From Cycas panzhihuaensis (lineage: Eukaryota; Cycadophyta): a stretch of DNA of 64,000 nt. The first letter of the stretch is position 1; every line of letters starts with the position of its first letter. Below, piece by piece: positions 47,660 through 58,481 of the stretch. The stretch spans positions 92,139,741-92,203,740 of the forward strand of contig CM041465.1 in the NCBI GenBank assembly GCA_023213395.1, given 5' to 3'. The position numbers and the translations under genes were made by a program. The notes below the pieces were generated by a model. It had not been told where the DNA came from. It did not search any database and saw only the letters and a list, made by a program, of their open reading frames with translations.

Positions 47660-48400
47660 TCTTAATGAAGTGCCCTTAACATACCAAGAAGCTATAAAGT
47701 ATACAACTTGGAGAAATTTTATGAACGAAGAGTACCAATCTCTTATTAAGAATGGTACATAGGAGCTCATTGATCTACCACTTGGCATAAAAGTAGTTCA
47801 AAATAAATGGGTGTTCAAAAATAAATATAGATTAGATAGCACCCTTGAAAAACATAAGGTGAGGTTGGTAGCTAAAGGATTTACACAAAGGGAAGGCATC
47901 AACTACACTGAAGTCTTTGCACCTATAACCAAGTGGCCTACAATTAGAACTCTTGTGGCCTTGGCTGCTCAACAAGGTTAGAAAATCCTCCAACTTGATA
48001 TTAAGATTGTGTTTCTCAATGGAGATCTTGAAGAAAAAATTTACATAGCTCAGCCAGAAGGATATGAGATCGAAGGTCAAGAGCATAAGGTTTGCAGGCT
48101 TAAAAAGTCCTTATATGGCCTTAAACAAGCCCCTCATGCTTGGTTTGCTAAGTTGTCTAAAAGGATGAGGCAACTTAGATATGAGGTTTGTGACTATCAA
48201 GATATTGATATAACATTGTTCATCAAGTGCCATAAGAATAAAGTCACTTATCTCATAATCTTCATGGATGACATGTTAGTAACGGGTAATAGTGAACAGG
48301 CAATAAGCCAACTGAAAAAGGACCTTGGCAAAACATTGGAATTGTCTGACCTTGGTTTGATGAAATATTACTTGGGAATTGAAGTAACATAAAAGAATAG
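47660..48400 (+). pseudogene. Copia-N reverse transcriptase remnant
   Basis: It starts with LTYQEAIKYTTWRNFMNEEY, then NKWVFKNKYRLDSTLEKHK, VRLVAKGFTQREGINYTEVF, LQLDIKIVFLNGDLEEKIY and KKSLYGLKQAPHAWF. The catalytic box reads FMDDMLVTGN (48262 on), keeping both Asp. 48009-48392 is open for 127 codons, among the longest in the window. Only four stops interrupt the domain (Trp and Gln positions), making it one of the better preserved RTs. Confidence 0.92.
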
Positions 48401-49190
48401 AAAATTTTTCCTCTCCCTAGAAAAATATATCAACGATCTTCTACCCAAGTTTCAATTAGAAGATGCTTGACCAGTGATGTTACTTATGGACCCTAACACC
48501 AACCTCTCAGCTGAAGGTGACACTAGGGAGGCAGACGCAACACTCTACAGGAAACTTATAGGTAGTCTCATCTACACTACCAATACAAGGCTAGATATTA
48601 TACACTCTATCATCATTCTTGCTCGTTACATGAAAAATCCTAAGCAAAATCATTAGCAGGCAATAGTGTGAGTGTTGAGATACCTTAAGATGATCAACAA
48701 ATGTGGTATGTTACATGAACCTAATTCAAACTTTAAGCTTTTTGCATACACAGACTCAGACTTTGTAGGAGATAAAGATATAGGAAGATCTATGTCTAGG
48801 TATGTAATGTTTCTTGGAATAGTACCAATATCATGGAGATCTAGATGGCAGAAGATAGTTACAAATTCAACCACTGAAGCTAAATACATTGTTGCTTCTG
48901 AGACTAGTAAAGAGGTGATATGGCTGAGAAAATTATTGGAAACATTAAATATCACCCAAACAAGTCATACGGGTCTTCATGTGGATAATCAATCTACAAT
49001 CTGTATGGTAAAAATTTCTATATTTTATGATCGTACCAAACACATAAGTATGAAAGTCCACAGGATTAGGGAACTTATTCATGACAGCATAGTTCAATTG
49101 GATTACTAGCCCACATCAAATCAAGTGGCCAATATCTTCACCAAACTACTACAAAAGGTGAAGTTTAAACAGTTCCAAAGGTAGCTCAGC
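48401..49190 (+). pseudogene. Copia-N RNase H and pol end
   Basis: Open at 48672-49109 (145 codons). AYTDSDFVGDKDIGRS holds the first Asp, TNSTTEAKYIVASE the Glu, and LHVDNQSTICM the next Asp. The later block is YDRTKHISMKVHRIRE. The end QVANIFTKLLQK near 49120 matches the copia 'QxADIxTKxL' terminus. The upstream LYRKLIGSLIYTTNTRLDI (48540 on) is the RT connection. Confidence 0.9.
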
Positions 49191-49660
49191 GTTAGGGCCT
49201 CCATCTTCAATTGATCAAAGAAGATGGCAACAGGATCATCATACTCATTCTCTTCGTGAAAACCCTTTGTGGGCGCGGAAGAATAAGAGTAAGTCTCTAC
49301 TCTATCCTCTTTGTGAAAACCCCATGTGGGCATGAAAAGATAAGGGTTGTACTTATTTTAGAAAATTAGAACCTATGAAAACCCAAAAAGGCATAAGGGA
49401 TAACCATATAGTATATGGAGACTTAGCAGATTAAGCTACACATTTAAGCTACTTGGCTATCAGGCTACATCAAAAAGCCACCTTAGCCATTTTGATTTAT
49501 GAAAGGAGCTATAGATCTTAGAAAGTTCATGGGTTTTTATTCCCCATGAGGGTTTTCCCACAAAAGTGTCATTTAAAATTTTAATATAAAAATGAGGCTC
49601 AAACGAAGACCTCATATAATAGATTTTCTCAAAATGACCTTCTGCCATTAAGGGGGGGAT
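49191..49660 (+). other. Copia-N 3' untranslated region and purine tract
   Basis: Two related stretches (tgaaaaccctttgtgggcgc near 49257, tgaaaaccccatgtgggcat near 49313) form a diverged tandem repeat. The purine tract aagggggggat (49650-49660) abuts the 3' LTR. Confidence 0.8.
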
Positions 49661-49972
49661 TGAAAGAGGTTAATGTATCAAGGTCATTTATGTAGATTAA
49701 TTATGTGACCTTAGGATATATTATTAGCATTAGTCTCTTAACGAAATACACACAATGTGCATTTAAATATAATTTTGGGTTCATGTCATTAGGTAGAAAA
49801 ATCTTAACCTTAATGCTCACCCTCAATAATAAAAGGTGAAATCTCAAGGAGAGAGTCATTATTTATTCTCACCTTCAAGCTTACTCTCATATCTTATTTC
49901 ATCTTCTTTTTCATTCTCCATTGCCATTGTGTGCATGTGAGTGATTTATCTCCTAGATCCATCATTCCTTTA
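49661..49972 (+). repeat. Copia-N 3' LTR (312 bp)
   Basis: TGAAAGAGGTTAATG to CCTTTA. It is shorter than the 5' LTR by an 11-base deletion near 49875. Confidence 0.95.
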
Positions 49973-49977
49973 CAAAG

Positions 49978-50530
49978 TAGATATAAACTTCTCTCACTAA
50001 GATCAGATAATGGAGGAGAATTCATTTCTAATAAATTTAAGGCATATTGTGTGCATCATGGGATAAGAAGGCAACTTACAAATCCCTACACCCCATAACA
50101 AAATGGTGTAGTTGAAAGAAAAAATTGCACCATTGTAGAAATGGTAAAGTACATGTTGAAAGATTAAAATTTAGGATATAAATTTTGGGTAGAAGCAGTC
50201 CATACCTCTATATATCTATTTAATAGGTGTTCTACCAAAGCCCTAAGGTGGAAGACACCTGAAGAAGCTTGGACAGGTTATAAGCTAAATATCTATCATT
50301 TAAGAGTTTTTGGTTGTTTAGCCTATGCACATGTACTTGATCAAAGAAGATCCAAACTGGACAACTATAGCATCAAATGCATATTTCTTGGTTATAGTGA
50401 AACTTCCAAATCATATAAGGTCTATGATCCTAAGACAAGGAAGGTTTTGGTAAGTAGAGACATAAAATTCCAAGAAGATGCTTGCTACCATAATGACCAA
50501 GAAAAAAGGAAAGAAGTAATTATAAATCTT
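49978..50530 (+). pseudogene. Copia-A integrase, second part
   Basis: It continues from 42354 after Copia-[15 protein letters not shown] (second catalytic Asp region), then the PQQNGVVERKN block with TAA at one Gln but the catalytic Glu kept. Next are KYMLKD, FWVEAVHTSIYLFNR, LRVFGCLAYAHV, KCIFLGYSE and SYKVYDPKTRKVLVSRDI. It is better preserved than its neighbours. Confidence 0.9.
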
Positions 50531-51801
50531 AACACCTTCACTAAGTCAAGATATACACCACCCATGCTTGACTCTAGGCGAGTCATTGACAAACTAAGTG
50601 GGGAGGGAACCTCTTCTCAACCTCCACCATAATGCCTTCCAAAATGGGTCCAAAGAAATCATGACAGGGACAACATCTTAGATACCAATTTTAATAGATG
50701 ATCAACTCGCTTACATAGGGTAAACTTTTCCCTCATAAGTAAAGTTATGGAATCCCATGAGCCTTAAATATTTAAAGAGGCCAATACACAAGATAATTAG
50801 AAATAGACAATGGAATAAGAATACAATTCCATCATTAAAAATGATACTTGGGAATTAGTCAATCTTCTACCCAACAAGAAAGCCATTGGCACAAAATGGG
50901 TATATAAAACAAAATTTAGGTTGAATGGTTCCATTGATAAACATAAGGCAAGACTTGTCATTAAAGATTATGCCCAATAAGAAGGCATTGATTACAGTGA
51001 GACCTTTGCTCACATTGCTTGCATAGAAACTATCTATTTAATGTTGAGTATAATTGTATAAATAGGTTGGGACATTCATCAAATGGATGTGAAAAGTTCC
51101 TTTCTTAATGGCTATATTGAAGAAAATATTCATGTTTCTCAACCGCTTAGTCTTGAAGTTAGTGGGGAAGAAAACAAAGTGTATAAACTTAAGAAAGCAC
51201 TTTATGGCTTGAAACAAGCCCTCAGGGCATGGTATTCCTGTATTGATAAATATTTCAAAAATAAAGGGCTTAAAAGATCTCAATCAGATCCAAACCTATA
51301 TATCAAAATCAAAGGCAAATCTATTTTAATCATGAGACTTTATGTAGATGATCTTGTCTATATTGATAATGATCCACAACTTCTACAAAGTTTTAAGAAA
51401 GATATGTGCAAAGAATTTGAAATGACAAACCTTGGAATCATGTATTACTTCTTAGGTCTAAAAGTATGGCAAGGAGAAAATGGCATATTTATCTCTCAAA
51501 GAAAATATAACTTGGACTTACTTCAGAAGTTTAGAATGGTGGATTGCAAACCTTTAGATATTCTTGCTAAGTTTAGACTTAAATTATCTAAACTTCATGG
51601 CTTCGTACTAGCAGATCCTGCTCTCTATAGATAGTTGATTAGAAGCTTTATTTACCTAACCTCCACTCAACTAGACATCATGCATGCAGTCAATACAGTA
51701 TCAAAATTTATGCAAGAACCCAAGACATCTCACTAGCAAACAACTAAGAGAATTTTGTGATATCTAAAAGGGACATCAGGATATAGGTTGTTCTACAAAT
51801 A
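50531..51801 (+). pseudogene. Copia-A reverse transcriptase and start of RNase H
   Basis: RT is readable from about 50840: [73 protein letters not shown], and the intact catalytic box LYVDDLVYI near 51340-51366. 51083-51634 is open for 183 codons, the second longest frame in the window. The connection LIRSFIYLTSTQLDI and the beginning of RNase H follow, cut at 51801 by the Copia-B 5' LTR. Confidence 0.92.
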
Positions 51802-52147
51802 TGTTGGGACTAACCCTAATGTCACTAAGGAATTATACACCTAGGGCCCCTCAAAGCTACCTTTGAGGCCCCTAGGGCACCTAGAGCCTCCTAATATCCA
51901 CTTAGAGTTGATATAGCTTTATTAAGGTACGTATATTCATTTATTATTATTATTTTGTTAATATTGTTTGAATTACTTGTCAGCTTACGTGTAGGTTAGG
52001 TGATGGCACTTGCTGCCTTCCTAAAACTCTATTTGAGGGGTGGGAATACCTCCCTGGTGTTTTTTAATACCATCATTGTTTAAAAATCACTATTTACTCA
52101 TGATGTATTCAATCTAAACATCCTGCTCTGCTCCTCTGAATCCATCA
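51802..52147 (+). repeat. Copia-B 5' LTR (346 bp)
   Basis: It starts TGTTGGGACTAACCC, ends TCCATCA and is homologous to 32904-33262. Confidence 0.86.
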
Positions 52148-52380
52148 TTTAGTATCAGAGCTAAAGAGGTTGTTTGATAACTGTTTATGTGATCTAGCTC
52201 TTCATACACTTGGAAAAATTTTTGCATATGATTACTTGTAAGAATCCTAGTAAGCCCATCTATCTCCTGGAGAAATTGGTTTGAAATTTTGCCTTGGGTA
52301 GAAGAAGATCTCATCCTCAGAAGTCACTCTATATACTGGTCACCATCGCTTTACCATGTTCTTCGTAATTTTTTATTCAG

Positions 52381-52384
<4 letters not shown>

Positions 52385-52473
<89 letters not shown>
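52385..52473. repeat. (TA)n microsatellite, about 89 bp
   Basis: Uninterrupted. At the aligned position of the Copia-A leader (about 33490) only a short tatatata remains. Confidence 0.96.
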
Positions 52474-52478
<5 letters not shown>

Positions 52479-53379
52479 TATTTGATATATTTTCATCAAT
52501 ATATTTAAAACATCTAGTTTCGTTTATGGCTCCATTGCATAATTATACTCTTTCGTGATATACATATTCTAAGAAAAAGTTTTTAAGTTAAGTCATTTAC
52601 TATTATGTGCTTGTAAAATTTCTTGTGTGTAGAAAAAAATTTCCCTACAAATTGGTGAATAATTTGTCATGTAATAATTGATTTCTCCTCTAGATTATTT
52701 GATATATCTATATAATTGGGATGAACATAGATCCTTGTTGAAAGACCTATACTCATATAGATCATAGTTCCCAGTCTTTCACCCTGCAGATTGATTAAAC
52801 GACCTTCTTGTTTAATGTGATGATCATCTTCTACAACGTCTATTACATCAACCGTGTCAATTATCATCACCATCTCCACCATATACTAGTGGGTTGATGC
52901 AACCTCACAAACCTCCCAACAAGAGTGTGTAAGAGGACGTTAAAATCTAGTTCCATTTATGAGTTTCCTTGGTAGCCCGTTAATCCCATTCGTGAAGATC
53001 ATCTAACCCCTTTCTTGTTCCTATTTGAAACAATTTTGTTCAAGCCCATTTAAAGCTTGTTTTAGGCCATTTCACTATATTTTGAATATAAATTTGTTCT
53101 CTATTTTACCTCCATTTTATCCTGCGTGAGCGTTTATGTCTATAAGAGAAATCAATGTTGAAAAATCCACCTTGCCCTAATCTCAGCCATTGTGAGAAGA
53201 GAACCCTACATCCATTGTTCATCATTATGTGAGAAGTATATTTCCACTGCAAAGATTTATATCTACTTAACCCATGGATACCTTGTGCCATTAGAGTCAT
53301 TCACCATTGAAAAGAGTTTATACTCTACTCGGTCTATGTGTTCTTGGCCTACGCATCCTCCTCTTGTGTGGCTTGTGTG
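52474..53379. other. Copia-B leader, unassigned part
   Basis: AT-rich, then more balanced from 52900. The minus strand is open at 52667-52882 and 53106-53300 without known motifs. These could be further exons or introns of the PXA gene fragment, but I cannot show it. Confidence 0.4.
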
Positions 53380-53740
53380 TTCTTAGCTTCTAATGATATA
53401 ATATCAGGGTGTAGCTCCTTTGCAACAGCTAAGTAGTGCTTCATCCTTTCATCCCTTTCCTTAGATGAGAGGGTGTCCATCACATCGATCCCAATATAAC
53501 CTTGGTTTCTTCTATAGAGTTATAAGTGGTTCCTTATCAAATCCACCATATCCCTAGTCAGTAAGTCAATGAGATTGATATGTTTCACTCTCTGAAATAT
53601 CTCTTCCAATACATAATTAATCAATATATGGATCTACTCTAGAACTTCTTTATCTAGAGTAATTACTGAATACCATAAGTTTGTGACAAACTCTTATACA
53701 ATTGTCTAGGAAAACTTGTCTACTATTGCTACAACAATTA
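53380..53740 (-). pseudogene. PXA-domain gene fragment (Phox-associated, sorting-nexin-like protein)
   Basis: The minus strand reads LWYSVITLDKEVLE, then ILINYVLEEIFQRVKHINLI, DLLTRDMVDLIRNHL, LYRRNQGYIGIDVMDTLSSK, ERDERMKHYLAVAKELHPDI. This follows the PXA domain pattern (WYxxIs.D..., i..vL.el..R...i.l.dLL.rDlvdLi..Hl.lyr.nq..ig). In plants, proteins with PXA plus PX and nexin C-terminal domains act in endosomal sorting. Only about 120 codons remain. At least three stops occur where Trp, Gln or Glu would be expected. It breaks off after LHPDI. It is a gene fragment within the leader of Copia-B, absent from Copia-A. Confidence 0.8.
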
Positions 53741-53923
53741 GTGGATACAAAATAAGTGGATCATTAGGAGATAACCATCTATGTTAAAGATGAGAAACAT
53801 AAGATAACTGATGAATGGGGCCCCTCCTCTAATAAAGTGTTTAATTAGTTAATAGCTGGCCATTACATCTTGCAAGATTCTGAAATAGAGCAACGTTGAG
53901 GAGAAAACGAAGCACGATATACA

Positions 53924-54211
53924 CTAGAGCAAAGCAGAGTGTGAGATAAAAAAAATCCCGCACCTCTGGTAAGCCCTCCCATCTCCAAATTGATTCCATT
54001 TAAACAAACAAAATAACTCAATAAATATAACTCCACTAAATCTAATACTGATACCAGAGAATACCAATTGTCCCTCTGGAAGCTTCTTCTGGAAAACTAG
54101 AAGCTCAGATAGGGCTATGTTAAAAGTAAAAAAATAATAATAACATAAATGAGTAACTATAGCATAAAGAGAGTATAAAATAAGGATGACTGCCTGACCA
54201 GAAATGACCAT
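53924..54211 (-). pseudogene. Open stretch with hydrophobic segments upstream of the PXA fragment
   Basis: On the minus strand there are 95 codons with two hydrophobic stretches (AVILILYSLYAIVTHLCYYY at 7-26, and FSGVIFIELFCLF). Plant PXA proteins begin with an N-terminal membrane-spanning region, so this could be a remnant of their first exon. No residue-level match is clear. It may equally be random. Confidence 0.3.
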
Positions 54212-54356
54212 CGCATGTATGTTGGATTATCTGCATGTTCCTGTTAGCTCTCTCTTAGCAATAGTTGGAAGCATAGAGATCCTCGGGCACTTTTTAGTTT
54301 GGCAAACCTCTCTTTCTCTATTGTGTGATAAGAGTTAGAAAGAACATGTACGCCAA

Positions 54357-54430
54357 TGTATGAAGCTCATCTATCTAAATTCAGTATCATTGTTGTATGA
54401 AGCTCATCTATCTAAATTCAGTATCATTGT
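54357..54430. repeat. Perfect 37 bp tandem duplication
   Basis: Two identical units (54357-54393, 54394-54430) starting tgtatgaagctcatc. With no mismatch in an otherwise mutated region, it must be recent. Confidence 0.95.
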
Positions 54431-55925
54431 TGTATGTCGCCATGTTTTCGTTTATTTCCCTTTTATTTTTTTAATATATCTATATATATATATATATATA
54501 TATATTCTACATTTTCTATGAGTAATCTAAATCAGCCCATTCGTGATCAATTTTTTGTATGATTATATCATTTGTTTATTCCCCATTTTTGCCATCTGCA
54601 TATTTATGACAGCGGTATTTTTTATTTTTGATTTAAATTTTTTTTAAATAAAGTTTTAAAAAAGAATTAAATTATATGGTGTATAATTTAAAATCTAGTT
54701 GTTTTTGGACTTAAACCCCCTTTGGCCTTAGCCCCTAATCTTATATCCCCTTGATGTGACTGTTATCTTATTACAAGGGGACTTATTACATATTTTAAAG
54801 TTCCTTGTGATTTTTTAAACTCGATGAGTGAGTTCACCCTCTTGGCATCCAAGGGGTTTATCTTTTGTGAGGTCTTGGGGTTAATCCCTACTCAATCTAC
54901 CTTCAGGTTGACAATTCAAGGGGGTTATTTTAAGGATATAACCATTTTCCTTTATTTATTTATTTTTCTTTAAAGCATAAGGTACTTGGCTATTTTCTTT
55001 AATATCTCTTCACTAGGCTATCAGTTTCTGACGAAACCTATACCGTTGAGTCTATAATTTTTTGAGATATAATTTAGACTGGTTATTTACCATATTTAGA
55101 GCCAATTTGACCTGTTTCTAATCAGTTTAAGTAAATCTCCTTTTTTTAAAAGCCTTATTTTAGATTATTAACATAAAAAGTACTTACTACTGTTTTCATT
55201 ATAACTTTTCTGTTACACATCAGAATTTAGTTTCATCAGTTTTATTGGGAAGTTGACTCATTCCTCTTCGAATTGGCACTATTATTTATAAGTTTTAAAG
55301 TATTCTTGTAGACTTTTAAAGCCATCAAAGTTGAGGTACATAATAGCTTCTAATTTATTATTATTGCATATTTTTATATATTATTTCTCAAGTTTTTTAA
55401 TTGAAAAATATATTAAGCAGCTCTGTAAACTATATTTGATCATTTTCCATTATTCTATAAGATTTTTACTAGCATTTCATAATATTTTGAGCCCTAATCT
55501 CCTATGAAGTCTCAAAAAAGGATTGCATCTTTTATACATTAAAATCTTGACTTGCAAGAATTCATTCTCAAAATGGTGAGTTTTATTAACTAGATATTTC
55601 ATTAATCTTCAAATTGGTGTAATTTCACCTTATTTTGACATTGTTTGGTACAACTTTGAAGCTGCTCAACTGAAGCATTCAAGATATCCCAACAGGCTTG
55701 TCCTCTAAACCGTTTTTAAGGAGTTCTTTATTGTATTCCTTATTGATCACTTATAATACATGTTTAAGGCTTTCATTTAACTTTCATATAGCTTCTTTTA
55801 AGTTAATTTGTAGTAGAAATTAATCATATACATCTCAAGCAAGTGACAATCCAAATGGTATTGCAACATAAAACATGTACAATTCATTTTTTTTTTAAGT
55901 TTCTTCTTCATTTTTTTTATCTTTA
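54431..55925 (+). other. Copia-B leader, middle part
   Basis: Noncoding. 54690-54790 matches 34870-34955 plus 38543-38565 of Copia-A, that is, both sides of the LysM-element insertion point. The rest is AT-rich with a short (TA)n at 54480-54505. Confidence 0.6.
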
Positions 55926-56286
55926 TGTTAGAATATAATGTTTAACGTATGTATGGTTAAGTAAAGTGTGTCCTAAGTCTTAGAGTCCAAGAGTCATTAT
56001 AATACTATGTGAGAATATAGAAGCTTATTGGTCTAGTTAGTTGGTATAATGTCATTGGTTCGAATAAAGGTATTTGTCCTACATGCATTACTTGTCTTGT
56101 ATGTCCTCCTACCTATTTTGTATATAAAGGTGGTTGAGGTAGTATAGGTCATAAAGTAATCATCAAGGCTCGTGTTGAATCTTTGGTGCTTTGGTATGTT
56201 TATGTATTCTGATTATATTGAGTTACTTTTTATTCCTTGATATTATCATTGTGGTTGATGAATGTTTTCCATGTTAAACTCTAACA
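55926..56286 (+). repeat. TR-GAG-1 5' LTR (361 bp)
   Basis: TGTTAGAATATAATG to CTCTAACA. A TATAAA-like word (tatataaagg) at 56121 may be the promoter TATA box. Confidence 0.95.
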
Positions 56287-56297
56287 TGGTATCAGAG
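56287..56297 (+). other. TR-GAG-1 primer-binding site
   Basis: TGGTATCAGAG abutting the LTR. Confidence 0.93.
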
Positions 56298-58481
56298 TAG
56301 GTTGTATGTTAAGGCTATTATTACACAGGTTCTCCAAGTTTTTGATAAGAGGTGGCTTTGTCAAGTTAATTATTGGTTTAAGGATTTGAGATGGAAAGGT
56401 GAAATCCTAAGGACATCATTGTTGCAAAGTTACCAAGTGTTGATGCGAAATAAATTTTTTCTGGGTTATATTATTCCTTTGCTTTGTGAAGAAAGTCTTG
56501 TGCCAAGGGTTTGTGATTACATGTGAATGTTTTGATTTTGTTAAGCTTTGAATTCTGTTTGAAAGTGAAGAAGGGTTTTGAGAAGTTATGAATCTAAAAG
56601 TGATACGTTATTTTAAATTTTTGGCTACTGAATCTCGTTTATACTAGTAAAAGTATGTGTTGGTCAGCACCTAGTAAGTGCTGGTCATAATATTCAGCTA
56701 GAAGTTTCAATCATTAGGGGTGACCATTAAAAAACATTTAGTAGTTGGAATATAAAGGCACTATATAGAAGTATGATCATAGTTAGACAGCCATCTTGCG
56801 GGTCTCATAACTAAATTGACAAAGGAGGTGGAGCCTTCTGAGAAACCTATCAACTTTATAGGGTCATATGACTGAAAACCTTTCCATGAGAGTAATGATC
56901 TCTATTTGAAAATGCTTCTACTAATGTTGGCATTGGTCTGATCAGTGTAAAGCTACTTTACCTTCCACCACTTATCCACAAAAGGACCCATGGCACTGGA
57001 AGAAATGGATAATAGGAACTCCTTGATAATCCTCTTGTCCTTGTTATCCCAACTGCCATACCAAATCATGTGAATGTTGATAACAGAGGTTAGAACAGAA
57101 ACCCATCACCTCTAAAATCCTACAACAAACAAGAATGTTCCTTGCAGAGGCAGCTTAAGGGACTTTTAGAGCTTCGGGCTATTTCAAATTTTGCACGCCA
57201 CCTTTATTGACTGCTTGAGGAGTACATATGGTCATAGAGAATCCCTATGTAGTTCATCCATATGTACTACATTGAAGGTTGATCCCTATCACAGTGAAGA
57301 ACATGCAGAGATTAACACTCACTATAGTAGGTATTACCATTTGAGTCAAAGGAGGCAAGAGAGCATGTACATAAAGAAACACCCAGTTGAGATCGTGAGA
57401 TAATAAAGGTACCAGTGATCATTCCCACCACCTCACCAGTTGTAAAGAGTCTTACACAAAGTGTGACAACTCCTTCATCATCTACAGCATACTAAGATTT
57501 CTTCATGATATATGCGATGACAAATTCATAGGTACTGTGGTGTCCTCTATACCTTTTGTGGGACTACAAATCAATATAGATTAAAGCTCTCACAGGGGTA
57601 ATTTCTCCATGGATTGTGTAATAATATTCGGTGGCAGATAATGGTGTGGATGATAATTTTCTGATAGCATATTCTTTTACCTTTAAAATTACCAATAATT
57701 TGCTATATCCATTAAATAGGTGCTTCAAATTAACATATAATTTATGGGTGTGTATTTTAATTAACTGAGACAATTAATGAGTGACCCTACGATATGGTCA
57801 TTCCTTATTGGAGCAATGCGACTTCTTCATCGATGTGGGCATATGTTGATGAGGACATATGTAAAAGCCACTGATATTGCTACTCTTATGAAACTGATGT
57901 GATACAAACTATTTGATTCAGATCTCAATCAAATTACTAGTTATATAGCATTTAAATCTGCATGTTTTGTTATATGACCAGAAGGTTGAATCATTTTACA
58001 CTTTAAGTTGGCCATCTAGCATGAATGGCTCTCCATTACTAGTTGTAGGTAGAGGCAATGGAATAATTTGAGTTATTGATGTTGCAATTAGAAAGATCCA
58101 TAAGGTAGGCACTCTTTTAAATATTGGTGGATGTTTTTGCCTATCTAGCATTTAATGCTTAGCACTTTCTATTAATTGGTTGCCAACCGTGCATGGGAAC
58201 TATGAAAATTTAAGGGTTAGAGCTGGGGTAGAAATAGTATATTTCCTGTTGGATTGGAAATTAAATGGAGGTACTATTCAGATCGATAGAGATCGAATTT
58301 ACAACCCCCTAGTGGTTTAGCTCTCAGGTATTTATTTTTAAAATGGTTAATGGCATTGGAATTACATCTCAAAACTAGACATATTGATATATGATTTAAG
58401 AGTATTTGTTGCTATTTTAGTTGAATTAATTCTATTCAAAATTCTAAGCAAAGTACTTGTACTTAAGTCAGTATTTTCCTC
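56298..58481 (+). other. TR-GAG-1 leader, noncoding or unrecognised
   Basis: About 2.2 kb. Compared with its surroundings, 56950-57550 is richer in G and C. Open stretches (56302-56526, 57191-57403 plus; 57564-57773 minus) match nothing I know. It may hide a captured host fragment. Confidence 0.5.

Larger units (their letters stand above)
42355..49972 (+). mobile_element. Copia-N: complete 7.6 kb Ty1/copia element, CAAAG duplication
   Basis: It is 7618 bp with LTRs 42355-42677 (323 bp) and 49661-49972 (312 bp), about 90% identical by eye. PBS TGGTATCAGAGCC lies at 42680-42692 and purine tract aagggggggat at 49650-49660. CAAAG flanks both ends (42350-42354, 49973-49977). Gag, protease, integrase, RT and RNase H are all recognisable in the copia order, and all are broken. 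It splits the Copia-A integrase. A 2 kb leader precedes gag, and about 0.5 kb of noncoding sequence follows RNase H. Confidence 0.96.
32904..51801 (+). mobile_element. Copia-A: long-leader Ty1/copia element, split three times
   Basis: Order is 5' LTR 32904-33262, PBS 33265-33275, then leader 33276-40423, which is interrupted by the LysM-carrying element at 34956-38542. Next come gag (40424 on), protease and the start of integrase up to 42354. Copia-N then interrupts (42355-49972), after which integrase resumes at 49978, followed by RT and the start of RNase H to 51801. There Copia-B, of the same family, is inserted. The remainder and 3' LTR are beyond the window. Without insertions the leader alone is about 3.6 kb, unusually long for copia. 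Identity with Copia-B in LTR, leader and gag-pol defines the family. Confidence 0.88.

Noticed and set aside
48653-48955. 100-codon minus-strand frame
   Set aside because: It is antisense to the clearly recognisable Copia-N RNase H.
32904-52147. Pairing the LTRs at 32904 and 51802 as the two ends of one 19 kb element
   Set aside because: The 51802 LTR interrupts RNase H, is preceded by no purine tract, and is followed by a PBS. It is therefore the 5' LTR of a second element.
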